From Enoplosus armatus (lineage: Eukaryota > Chordata > Actinopteri > Centrarchiformes > Enoplosidae): 64,000 bases of DNA. A program made the position numbers and the translations under genes. The DNA lies in NCBI RefSeq assembly GCF_043641665.1, contig NC_092193.1, positions 11,710,501-11,774,500 of the forward strand, given 5' to 3'. Position 1 is the stretch's first letter. Every line of letters begins with the position of its first letter. The notes beneath the pieces are model-generated. The model had not been told where the DNA came from. It saw only the letters and a list, made by a program, of their open reading frames with translations, and made no database searches. Shown piece by piece: positions 1 to 40,815 of this stretch.

Positions 1-30121
<30,121 letters not shown>

Positions 30122-31565
30122 CATGGCAAAGATCAGCGCCATGGCCAAGAACAAGGATCACATGACGCAGAGAATAATGTCTGACCGCCAATTACCGTCA
30201 GTGCAGTTTCCCACTGACTGTCTTGCACTGAACTTTCGATTCAGTTACACCACAAGGAACCATGCCACAGCAAGAAAAAAAGAAAAGAAAAGAAAAGAAA
30301 GAGGGGGGAAGAACATAAAAGAACCCTCTCCGTTCTTTACTAACCATTATTTCAAAAATAAAGAAAAAGCCAACTTGTTTGTACATAGAATTCTTCATGT
30401 GTTGCTTAACTACAGCTATATTGCAATCTTATACAGTATTTGCCAATGTACAGTTCAAAATGTTTGTCCAAAAAAGATAAGGGGGGGAAAAAAGATCAAT
30501 GACATGACACTGTCATTCAGACCAGATGGGACTCAACCAGTTGTGTAAAGGAGAAACAGGGTGCCGCTGAGAGCGTAGGAAGCTGTAGGAACCGGCAAGT
30601 GTTGTCAGGAGGACTCTTTTCATCAGCACCACTCCTACTGCGCACTATGTCACTCTGTATCCTGACATGGCCAATCATTATGGGGTAGAAAAAGCTGGAT
30701 TCACTAGCACAGGCTGAGATCTTGTCTGTGTGTCCGTCGTAACATGCCAGAGGACCAGCTGAGAACGGCGGTGCGACTAATCTGCGCTGCCTGCGCTGGA
30801 GTTCACACGAGAGGCGGAAAAAAAGAAAAAAGAAAAAACAACACAGAGAACAGAAAAACAGGACAGGATGCTGATATATGCAAACGCAGTGACACAGATT
30901 TGGAAAAGGCTAGTTCCTCTGGTTGGCTCGTGAACAGAGGCGTGAAGCTCCCATGTGGCTCTCAGAGCATGGGGAAATCTCCAGCCCACTGACTCAACCT
31001 GTACATTTCTGTTGTTAATGTTTACTGCTCATTGAAGCCTGGAGATTACTGGAATATGTTTTGGGGTTTTTTTCTTTATGTTTTGTTATCTCTACATATT
31101 TTTTCGCAGTGGGGGAGTAAATCCGTTTGGATTTGGGGTCATGAAGACTGAGCACAGTTTCAGTCTGTCTCGGGGATATACCGTAGTTACAAAAACTCCG
31201 TCCCTGGCTCTCCTGGAGAGTGCCCAAGTACTCCTCTTGTTTCTTTGCAGTGTCCCATTGGTCTCTGCTCACGCTGGAAGCCACTGTGGCATCATACAAA
31301 ACTTTAAACCATTCTGTTATGTAAATGTTTTGCATTCATTGAACCTGAGATGCACTTTTGTATAAAACTTTAATGTTTTGACATTTTGATTGAGAATTGT
31401 TCGTACACAGTTTACAGGAAATCACCATCTCCTGCAGCAAAAGGACAGTTATCTCTGATGTTATTAAAATGTATTGTACAAATATGGAGTTCTGTATTTG
31501 GCAGACCTCATTTTTTTGTGTTGCACATGTGATGGAAATATTAAAAACTGTATGAGGAAATGGCT
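30122..31565 (+). other. znf521: znf521 3' untranslated region (end approximate)
   Basis: The sequence after the stop is non-coding and AT-rich with many A and T tracts. An AATAAA lies at 30357-30362. ATTAAA variants lie at 31463-31468 and 31540-31545, so transcripts could end near 30.4 kb or near 31.56 kb. A Pumilio-type TGTACATA sits at 30380-30387. The distal end is my inference from signal position; RNA evidence would fix it. Confidence 0.55.
31540..31545 (+). terminator. znf521: Candidate distal polyadenylation signal of znf521 (ATTAAA)
   Basis: ATTAAA is the commonest variant poly(A) hexamer. It follows a second ATTAAA at 31463 and is followed by T-rich sequence within 40 bases. The choice between these and the proximal AATAAA at 30357 cannot be made from sequence alone. 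Confidence 0.35.
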
Positions 31566-31614
31566 TCATTGTCCCTTCATTATCTATCTAAAATACATGT
31601 GTATCTGTGTATTA

Positions 31615-31620
31615 GTGTGT

Positions 31621-31651
<31 letters not shown>

Positions 31652-31652
31652 A
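31615..31652. repeat. TG microsatellite
   Basis: Near-perfect GT/TG dinucleotide repeat just beyond the inferred end of the znf521 3' UTR, with one TATG interruption. Confidence 0.88.
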
Positions 31653-32805
31653 ACACAATTAACCCATCAGACAAGACCTATGACAGCATAAACACGATCA
31701 TCATCAAAAGCTTACACTGCTTTTTTTTCATTGTATCAAATTGCATCCTATTTCCTCTCTCCCTCGTGGCTCTCGCTAACAAACATCTGAGCATCTTAAG
31801 GGAGGTCTGTGTTATTAATGACTCCATTACCCATCACCCTGTGCGGTCCCATTCTACACACCCTTGTGCTAGGTCTATTTAGGGAGCCTCCAGCACTCCG
31901 GGAGACGGAGGAAAAGATTCTTCTGCCTTCGCCGAATGGGACAAAACCCATGCAACAACATCTGTCTGTCCCGGCAAATGATTCATCAATGGTGACAAGC
32001 GAGCAGCATAACATTTGTTGAAGCTTTCAGTTTTGTTTTGAAAAGGCTCAGCGCTACAGCTCATAGCATCGTAACTAGGTTACACTGTGAGTAACAAATG
32101 ACTGTAAACTAATGCTTCATTTGGAATACAAGCAGATACTGTATTTCATTATATACTCTATATATAAAATACTTATTTTATTACAAGAGAGAGATGCACA
32201 GTAATATTCCTTTATATACTGTTGTGATCCATTATGTGCAGAACAAATATAAAAACATATAAATGTGATCCCTTTGGATGATAATATTGAAGCTCATTTG
32301 TCACAGAAATTGATCACACATAGTATGTTATAAAACATCTGTGTCATCGGGGTTTCTGAAGCTTGTCTTATTGAATTGTGTCATTTCAAGCATAACATCA
32401 AATGTGCATGTTGTCTGTCATCTATTAGCTTTTATTACATTACTCTAATGGGGATCAGATGAGGAATGGACAGGGCCTCTTACAGTGACAGACTTCGACA
32501 ATGGAGACACAACCCCATGTCCAAAGCAGAGATGGTACGGCCCTACATTAACTGTCATACTGAATGCAAGCTGGGCATCCATTAAACAACTTTGCTAGCA
32601 TCTCCCCGTGCCAGGCACTTTTAATAAGCTTCAAGGGCATTTAAACGGGTCCAGAACTTTGCTTTGCCAGAGATGGACTGGCCCACATCATCCATTACAT
32701 TAAATTGGGTGGCGGCCTCCAGCTCATATTTATGATTTAATTAAATTCACTTGTGAGGCGTATCAGAAGCACTGCGGCCTCCCTTTTAACGCCAGCCTAA
32801 GCAGC

Positions 32806-32806
<1 letters not shown>

Positions 32807-32841
<35 letters not shown>
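32807..32841. repeat. CA microsatellite
   Basis: Seventeen or so AC units, uninterrupted, in the intergenic region. Confidence 0.9.
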
Positions 32842-32842
<1 letters not shown>

Positions 32843-34081
32843 CTACACACATGAGTGCATACACAAGCGCTGTGCTTCTGACACTCGCCCAAGTGTGAGA
32901 CTTTGTGGGCGCTTTGGCAGGGGCGTTCTCAGGGGTTCATTTAAAGCAATATAATTACACAGCCCCCAAGTATTCTTCCATCAGAAAGCAGCAGAATGGA
33001 TGGCTTGTTCAGAGATAACTTAGCCTGGCTGATCCTCTGCGGTGTCGTCGCCTGAACATAACCTCAATGCAAGTGGCACTCGATGCTGCTAAGAGCCCAA
33101 CCAGTCCTTAGTGAAACTGGGCAATTGGGCCAGATGTTTGGGAGTAGCTGAAATGCCATTGTTCTTGTCCAGGATGTGTGTGACATGACATTTTGTTTTT
33201 TCCTTTGACAGCCTAATACCCACACAGTAAAAGTGGCAGCCTGTGTTAAGACTTTATTAAAAGAATTACAAGATCCTACTGAACCCGTATGTCGCTATCA
33301 AGGAAGCTGAAAATGTGCCACTTTATCTGGTAGGAACATCCTGCACAAATGTAAGTATGCATTCAGCGCTTGTCCCTTGTGTTTCAGTGTCCTTGCTATA
33401 ACTCTTTTTTGGTGCAAAATTTAGTTTGGTGAAAACTCCACATTGTTAGGCTGCGCATTCCTCCCACTGAAGGAGACCTCAGAGACCTCTTATGGCATTC
33501 AATATGTGCGCCCAAGCGTGAGATCCAGATCCATTTGGCCGGGAGATCCGCTGGGAGTGTCTGGGGTAACCCAATCTCTCACACCGGCACTCCACATCCA
33601 GAGAGCCATCTTTTCACTTCAGGACTGTGTCAGCAAAATGGACGCCTCAACCTCAGCTTGTAGCCCTGCCACAGTGTTTATGGATCAAGCACAAGGGCCT
33701 TTGCTATTGTCTTTTGTGTACATTTTTTTTATAAACCCTGTTTCTCTGCCTTTAAAATGTAATTGTAGTAATGAGAATAAGTTAAAAAAAAAAAACTGTT
33801 GTGAAACACAGACTGTCTGCCTCACAAGTTACTTCAAAGACATTCTGCAAAATGTATGAATGGCAAAGACAGGTCTCAGGTAATAATTAGAAAAGGGGGC
33901 CTGGAGCTGTGACCTTCAGAGGATATTCATGCATCATCACGTCATCTTGCACTTCAAACTACAAAAACTAGACAGGAAAACTAGACAGTACTAAACTAAA
34001 AAATGTAAATAAATGTACTTCATAATAAAACATTAATTCAAAGTTGATCTACTGTATGTAAGGATGATGCATCTTTCATCC

Positions 34082-34237
34082 CTCCATCCATTTTCTCAAC
34101 CACTTATCCTTCAGGATCATGGGGGACTTGAGCCTATCCCAGCTCACATTGGGCAAGAAGCAGGGCACACCCTGGATGCGTTGCCAGTCTATCACCGAGC
34201 TAACACACATATAGACAAACAAACACATTCACACTCT
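34082..34237. repeat. Teleost dispersed repeat fragment
   Basis: The order of short strings, CCATCCATTTTCT, then ACTTATCCTTCAGGATCATGG, AGCCTATCCCAGCT, GCAGGGCACACCCTGGATG, GCCAGTCTATCAC and finally ACATTCACACTC, is the signature of a very abundant repeat found throughout teleost genomes. It is one of the stronger indications that the host is a fish. Family assignment is from memory of the pattern. Confidence 0.75.
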
Positions 34238-34895
34238 TTCCTCGTCTGTAGCCCCTCCTAATGATCCCCCCTGTCTCCTGAACTGGGAGAGTTGAAGGTG
34301 AGTATCCCCCTCCAGTCATCTCCCTCTGCCTCACCAAGACAAACACTTGAAATAGACAGGGCACTAGATTCTTTCTTTTTTTTTGTGGACGGGATGGGGG
34401 GAGGATTTTCAAAAATGTATTAAACACCAAGCAATAAAATATAGACCAGGTGGGGTCAAATTTACTGCAACTCTCCAGGCTCCGCCAGTGTGGCCGGTGT
34501 GATGATATGAGGACAAGGGAAGAGTCTAACAAGAGGAGAGAAGAGGGAAAGAAAGTATCAATAATGCAGCGTACACCGTATACAGCTGACAGTAAAAATG
34601 GAAAACACACTGCCTGAGAGACAGAGGAGGGCACACTGAATTCTGGGCTGAGTCCCTTGTATCTAAGTGCCAGAACATGAATTCATTGGTTAAATGATTT
34701 GAGTTCATTGTGGCGGCTGAAGCCAGTTCCGATGCTTCAGTGCTCTGGGTGTGCGTGACCACACGTGCAGAAAAGACAACGCGGATTTCTGCACAATTTA
34801 GTGCATCCAATGTCTTTAGCCACGTTTTATAATGAGCAGAAATCTCTGTACACAGACATATTAACACTGACGCGAAATAATCTTTGCTCACTGAC

Positions 34896-34932
34896 ATCTG
34901 CCATGTGTTTATTTAATGAACACATGGCAGAT
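34896..34932. repeat. Perfect 14-bp inverted repeat with 9-base loop
   Basis: The arms ATCTGCCATGTGTT (34896-34909) and AACACATGGCAGAT (34919-34932) are exact reverse complements, around the loop TATTTAATG. The stem is too short for a typical microRNA precursor. Confidence 0.85.
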
Positions 34933-37900
34933 AAACACTGGTATGTGTTGCAAAAAATGTGGAGAAGGAGGCCAAAGTACAAAAAGGGCTTTCTTTTTTA
35001 TTTATTTATTTTGTTAATTTCTATTCTATTTATTTTCGGGAATCTGGAATGTCAGTTAAACACATACTGTCGGTTTCACATTTATTTTACTCTTATTAGT
35101 GATGAACAAAAAAATGCTCCATAATGGAGCCCCTTGGGAGCCTCATTCTCCCAGTGTTCCCCCACTATCTCTCGTCTTTTCCTCTTTCCCCTTTTCTTAA
35201 TTCTATCCCTCTCTTTTCTAAATTTTAAGAGCTCTCTCTCTTCCACCACCCCTCCTCTCCCTTTGCATCTCTTGTATTGTAAACAGCTCACAAAAGCATG
35301 ACAAGGTCTCTGCTCATGTTCCCCCTGCCTCCCTCTCTGTTCTCCCAGCTATTTGTTATTGTCTCCTCGCTATCGTGTGTGTTTGTCTCTATCACGCGTT
35401 CTTTATTCTGTTTTTCCTCTGCGTCAGAAAAGCAAAAGTTAATTAAATATGGAACGAGATGGAGCAGCATCTCTTTAAACCATCATGTCATTAAAATGGC
35501 ATCCCTGGGAGATCAGCTTAAAAGGAGTCGGAGAACAATGTCTTCTCCGTCAGATATTTATGGGCATGGTTATGTAAACATGCTCCCTTTATTCTCTATG
35601 TATATTTCATGTAATTATCACTTTTTGTAGCGCTTTCCCCCAGAGATTCATAGAGGCAAGAAGTTACTAGGGGAATGTCATTAGAAGAGACTATTGTTAC
35701 AACGCTGCTATGATACTGCACCAGGAAAAAGGCTACATTCCCATCCTGGTGAAACCTTTTATCTATATTTGATTTCATCATATAAAAATCATCAATGTCT
35801 ACAGCTTTTCTGCAGCTGTGACTAAAACTCATCGCCCATTATCTGCAGTTGCCCATCTCCATTAAAACCAAGAAACACACAGACTAAAGCATTCAGCAGC
35901 ATTTTCTCCTCCATCCAGCATGCATCTGATCTAGACACCAGGAAGTTCACAGATGATTTACAGGTTTGCAGAAACCTTGATGCCTCTTACTCTGCCCGCC
36001 CATGTATCCATCTGTTAGAAAAGCTGAAGATCTGGAGTGAACTGGATTCCTTCAGCTGCAGCGGCAGCAAGGCCAGCGACTGGTGCTCGAAGGCCTGGAT
36101 GCCAGCTGACGGAAGCCACTAATTAAGAGGGCTGGGGAGCCAGTGGGGTGCCTTATGAAACAGGGGCACCTGGGTTTCACAAGAGGGGGCCGGGTATCCA
36201 TCGCAACTCATCTGTGTTGCACAGCGAAGACTAAAGTCCGCTCCGGCACTATGCCACGTAGCACTCTTTTCACTCGAGTGTAATGTCAAATTACACAAAA
36301 GCCTTCCTCCCCCTGTGCCCTCTCTCAGCTTGTCTGCCATCATAGAGGGAGATGTTATTGCATGGCATGATGAAACTGTATATGTCAAGGTGCATTTCAT
36401 TCAAGCCAAATGCACGTAAATGTAGGCGCAAAAAGAAACAGCTGTGTGTGCACACACTCACACAGCAGCTAACTCCCACATGCATAACTTAAAGTCCCTC
36501 TCCGTTCTATTGTTCGTTGAGTCTTCTTTGCTGTAGGGTCAAAATGTCTCTAAGTAATCTAACTAGCTCTGGCTTTAGGGACAATATAAGGTCTGCTGTG
36601 AGTTCTGTCATTACTGTTTCACCCACCACAGGCAGATACAGCTCTCGACCACCACTGAACCTGCCATATTGCTATCCAACCTGACCCCACAGATGCAGTA
36701 AACCTAAGTGAACCACAGTTTCTAAAGTCGACAGCAATAACCACTGCAGAATTGCTTTTAATCAACGTCTGAAATGAGGGTGACTTGAAGCGTCGCCCCA
36801 TGCTGATTAAATGTAATTGTTTAATTGCCAAGTGCTGGGAACCCATCCTAAGAGGATTCCAATGGAATTATTTAATCTCTAGTCAGGAAGTACACTGCAG
36901 GAAAAAGCAGAGGGAAAAACGGAAGAACGGAAAAGGCAAAAATCAAGCAGAAATAGTCTGTTTTTCTTTTTGAGTATGTCCCTCATGAAATATTAACTGT
37001 GGTTTACATTTAGTTAGCTAGGAAAGAGAACAGCCAACGCAGGGGGGGAAATGTACACTAAGTGATGCTACAACTTCAAAAGAGGTTACAGCTTTGACCT
37101 GTATCTTCAGACTAAAGTGGTTTGTTCTTGTCTGCCAGTTCACTTTTATATTCCATCTTAACTTTAAAATACCAGAGGAGCACATTGGTCATCGCCTTGT
37201 TGAAAAGAGTGCTAAAAAATCCTGATGTCTTCTGTGTTTTTCCTAATGCCAACCATTACAGTGGCTTCATTCCACATCTGACACCTTTTTATTTATCTGT
37301 TGTGTGGACCAGAGGTGTTATCCAGTTTGAAAACAAGAGATTTCAGCATGAAGTCATCCTAACAAAGTGCTAAAGGGGAACCTCTAAGAGTTTAACTATA
37401 TTCCGAGATTCTCGTGGGGAAGTTATGTAGGCCCTCTCCCCCCTCTGATCACTGACTGACTCTCTCCTAATGGGGCTCTATAAACTTAAGGGGCACAGGT
37501 GCGCTCCATTTGGGGTCACAGATTTTAGATACATTGCTTGGGGTGACAGACATCCAAACCCCCCATAAACACAAAGACAGACACACCTTTGCATGCGCAC
37601 ATTATTAAAATCTCTCATCTGTATTTTTCGTAGTGCTACCCCTCTTAGACCAGTTTCAGCTGGCAGGATCCCCAACACAACCTCAGTCTGTAGCCAATCG
37701 GTTTGGCACACATGCCATGACATTTCAATCTATCAACAAAATCAATAGCAGTAGTCCTCCTAATATAACTGCACACAGTGCAAGCGCTCCTCGCGGTGAT
37801 ATGGCTCTTGCTGTCGCATTTAGATACACAGGGAGTAAACCCAGGCTTGCCATTCTGCTGATAAATGCAGTTCTGTCATCCCGAGGGAAATGTGCCTGCA

Positions 37901-39937
37901 TCCCTCTGGTCAGAAGTGTGCTTCTGTCCCCCCACCACACCACAGGCAGAGAGGGAGTGGGGGGGGGCTGTTCCCTGCAGCTGTGCCCTTATTCCCAGCA
38001 CCTGACCAGGGGCCCAGATGTGCACATGGGCAACAGCAACAGTTTGAGCAATGTAAGTCTCCTGTGGGACCCAGGCACCTGCAAATGTAACCCCACTATC
38101 TAACATGATGGCGTAATTGCAGGTCTAATAAGTCCACATCTGGAAAGAACTCATTTAATCTATCAAATCAAACCTACCTAGACTGGGGAACAATACAAAA
38201 ATGGTATTGCACTCTCAGCATTTCATCTGCACATCAAACAAAAGCCACTCGGCACTTGGCACTGACCCAATTAGCCATCAGGTAGACAGCGGCTACAATG
38301 TTGCCATATAAAATGCATCACAGAGCTCAATTAATTTTTTTCATATTGTGCATAATGGTCCTCAGTCAGTAAAAGAGATGTGTTTATTTTTAAAAATCCT
38401 AAATTTAAATCACGTAAAATAAGCACAAAAATGGATTATTTCATTTTTTTTATTAATAAAATGATATACCATAACTTTCTTCTGAGCCAATAGGGCAACA
38501 TTTTGACTACTACTTTAATATTTAAGTGACACAAACAGTTACCAAACAAAATATATAACATAACAGCACTTAAGGACTATATAAAACATTTGTAACTGTA
38601 ACTGTTCAAGTTTTGCAATTACAAGTAACACTGTGAGACAGTGAAAGGACTCACTGTGAGTAAATGTAACGAGAGCACCATCCAGTTTTATAGACCTATG
38701 ATTAGTTCCTTAGTTACAATTTTAACCAGTCAAGGTCCTGGTGCAAAAATATAGCATGTATTTAATTGACAATTCAAACACAAGCAATAAAGAAAAACAG
38801 TTCATGGAAACCAATCTCAAAGACTGACTTCACTCAATGATGAATCTAAGCTTAACGCTCAGGCACTGCACACACACAGGAAGCTGTAAAGCTTAATAAT
38901 GACATCTAGTGGCACATAAGTATACATACACCTTCTGATCACAGTAAAATGGCATTTTGGCATTATCTGTAAACACACAACTTCTCTCTCTTACATAAAG
39001 CCAAATAATTTCTGTAAAACAAACAAAAAAATCTAATCAAATACTATAAAATAAGCCAGTGGTGGTGGCACTGCTGTGGAGTGTTTTAGTGGCCATAATC
39101 ACAAATAACATAATAACAGTTAAAAATAAAAAATAAAAACGAATGTTCCCCTTTTATTTGTGTTGTTTTGTACAGCACAGTAAAGAAGCCATTTATTTTT
39201 CAACATGGGGAGATGGAAAAAAAGCAGAAAATGTACTCAGTGTATGGAGAAATGTAATCCATTACTAATCTATTATATAACAATGTGGCCTGAAAAGAGA
39301 GAAAATAAGATGTTTTTGCTCTGATAACACATTTCATTTTACAATACATTATATTACATTTACACCTAATGGCACTTTGTGTTTTCATCACTGTGCTTCT
39401 GCAATATTAAGAGTAGTAACCTTTCTAACAGCAGAGGGTGATAGTGATCTGTTTTACTTCAGCAGAAGCAAGGATGTCACAGTGAGGGCAACACTTTACA
39501 GCAACATAAATCCTCAATATCATGTATATAAATTTGTGATACAAGAACAAGACATAATTGATTAACTGCTATCTAACCTGCATGTAAAATCTAGTTTCTA
39601 GTTTCATTTTCTATAGTATAGCCATCACATAACCCACATAAGAGGAAAATGAATGTGCCAAAGTATGTGGCAGTTAGTCATGGAAAATGAATTTCTTAGC
39701 CTTATTTCTACAGATACTTAATTAGTTAATAAGGTACAGCTGGTAGATCTGCTTCACTCTTTTCTGTTGTTTTTTTCTCCTATCAAACAACCAATAGACG
39801 GAAGAATAATGTTCATGTGTATGATGAATGTTTAATACTTACTTTAGAACAAAGTGAACTGATTGACAGTAAATTACATTATACTGTACAGTACCAACTT
39901 TATACATACAAACACTAGAAAGCACAATTGAAAACTA

Positions 39938-39943
39938 TTTATT
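39938..39943 (-). terminator. hrh4: Candidate hrh4 polyadenylation signal (AATAAA on - strand)
   Basis: TTTATT on the + strand, 119 bases beyond the hrh4 stop codon in an AT-rich stretch. Further AATAAA matches occur farther on (for example near 39190), so the true 3' end may be more distal. Confidence 0.4.
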
Positions 39944-40062
39944 GTGGCCTGTGTAACAGCTCCATATGCTGAAACTGTGGAATTTATGGGTGAGATTTAG
40001 AATTCTTCCATCCATAGTTTTGGCACATTGTTCATCCCCATCCATGCATGGGTATCTGCTTG

Positions 40063-40815
40063 TCACTGGCCAGCACGAAGGACAGATGATGGGGGAGTAG
40101 TATGCAGCCTCGGGCAGAGAATCTTGCTAAAGGCCCTGCGGAAGCTACTGTGGCAGAGCGGGTACAGGAAGGGGTTAATAGCAGAGTTTAGCCACAGGAG
40201 CCAGAAGGTGACCTCGTACCAGTGATGCTGGATGCACCGCCCTCTGCAGGCAGCACGGATGATCATCAGTAGGGTGTATGGTGCCCAGCAGATGGCAAAC
40301 ACACACACTATGATGGCCAGGGACTTAGCAATTTTCTTATCCCTGGACAGACGGCTAGGCTGGGCAGCCCTGCTGGTTGAGGGATCTAGTTTACCCAAAC
40401 TGGGAGAGGAGGTCTGCGAGTGGATGGAGCCTCTTACAGCCAGTTTCATCCCAAACCCCCAGTTGTGGGACAGGGGGACACCTTCCCCCTGGGCAGAGGC
40501 AGGTTCGCTCACTTGAAGGTGGAGCTGGGCCTCCCTGCTGTGGAGCCTCCTCCTGCGTATGCTGAGGTAAATGCTGAGGTTGAAGAAAGCCACTGAGATG
40601 AAAGGAGAGAAAAACTCCAGCATGGAGGCACTCAGCAGGAAGTACCAAGAGTAATAGAACTCCGCAAAGCACTCATTCTTAGGCACGCGGCTCCTGCCCA
40701 CCACCAGCTCCCAGAATATGATAGCTGGGCCGTACAGGACAAAGGCTAGCACCCAGACAGCAATCATCTTGATTATGGCTTGATGAGTCATGCTCTGTCT
40801 GGCCCGGTAACTTAC
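40063..40815 (-). CDS. hrh4: hrh4 coding exon 3
   Basis: The acceptor is ...TTTACTGCAG. The exon begins VSYRARQS, continuing DRFLSVTRA exactly. It covers TM4-TM7 and the C-terminal tail (residues 139-388) and ends with a stop at 40063-40065. The third cytoplasmic loop, about residues 224-300, is rich in Ser and basic residues. Confidence 0.93.
   Translation of the reverse strand, partial: VSYRARQSMTHQAIIKMIAVWVLAFVLYGPAIIFWELVVGRSRVPKNECFAEFYYSWYFLLSASMLEFFSPFISVAFFNLSIYLSIRRRRLHSREAQLHLQVSEPASAQGEGVPLSHNWGFGMKLAVRGSIHSQTSSPSLGKLDPSTSRAAQPSRLSRDKKIAKSLAIIVCVFAICWAPYTLLMIIRAACRGRCIQHHWYEVTFWLLWLNSAINPFLYPLCHSSFRRAFSKILCPRLHTTPPSSVLRAGQ

Larger units (their letters stand above)
31653..39937. 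other. Intergenic region between convergent znf521 and hrh4, no gene recognised
   Basis: The interval separates the 3' ends of two genes that point toward each other. It holds a CA repeat at 32807-32841, a teleost dispersed repeat at 34082-34237, a perfect short hairpin at 34896-34932 and a motif-rich candidate enhancer at 35420-35660. The last 1.6 kb before hrh4 is AT-rich. A 156-codon frame at 37633-38103 shows no domain and overlaps frames on the other strand, so it is not called. Confidence 0.7.

Noticed and set aside
37633..38103. 156-codon open frame on the + strand between znf521 and hrh4
   Set aside because: No domain or splice context, and antisense frames overlap it. Length alone is not convincing in 64 kb.
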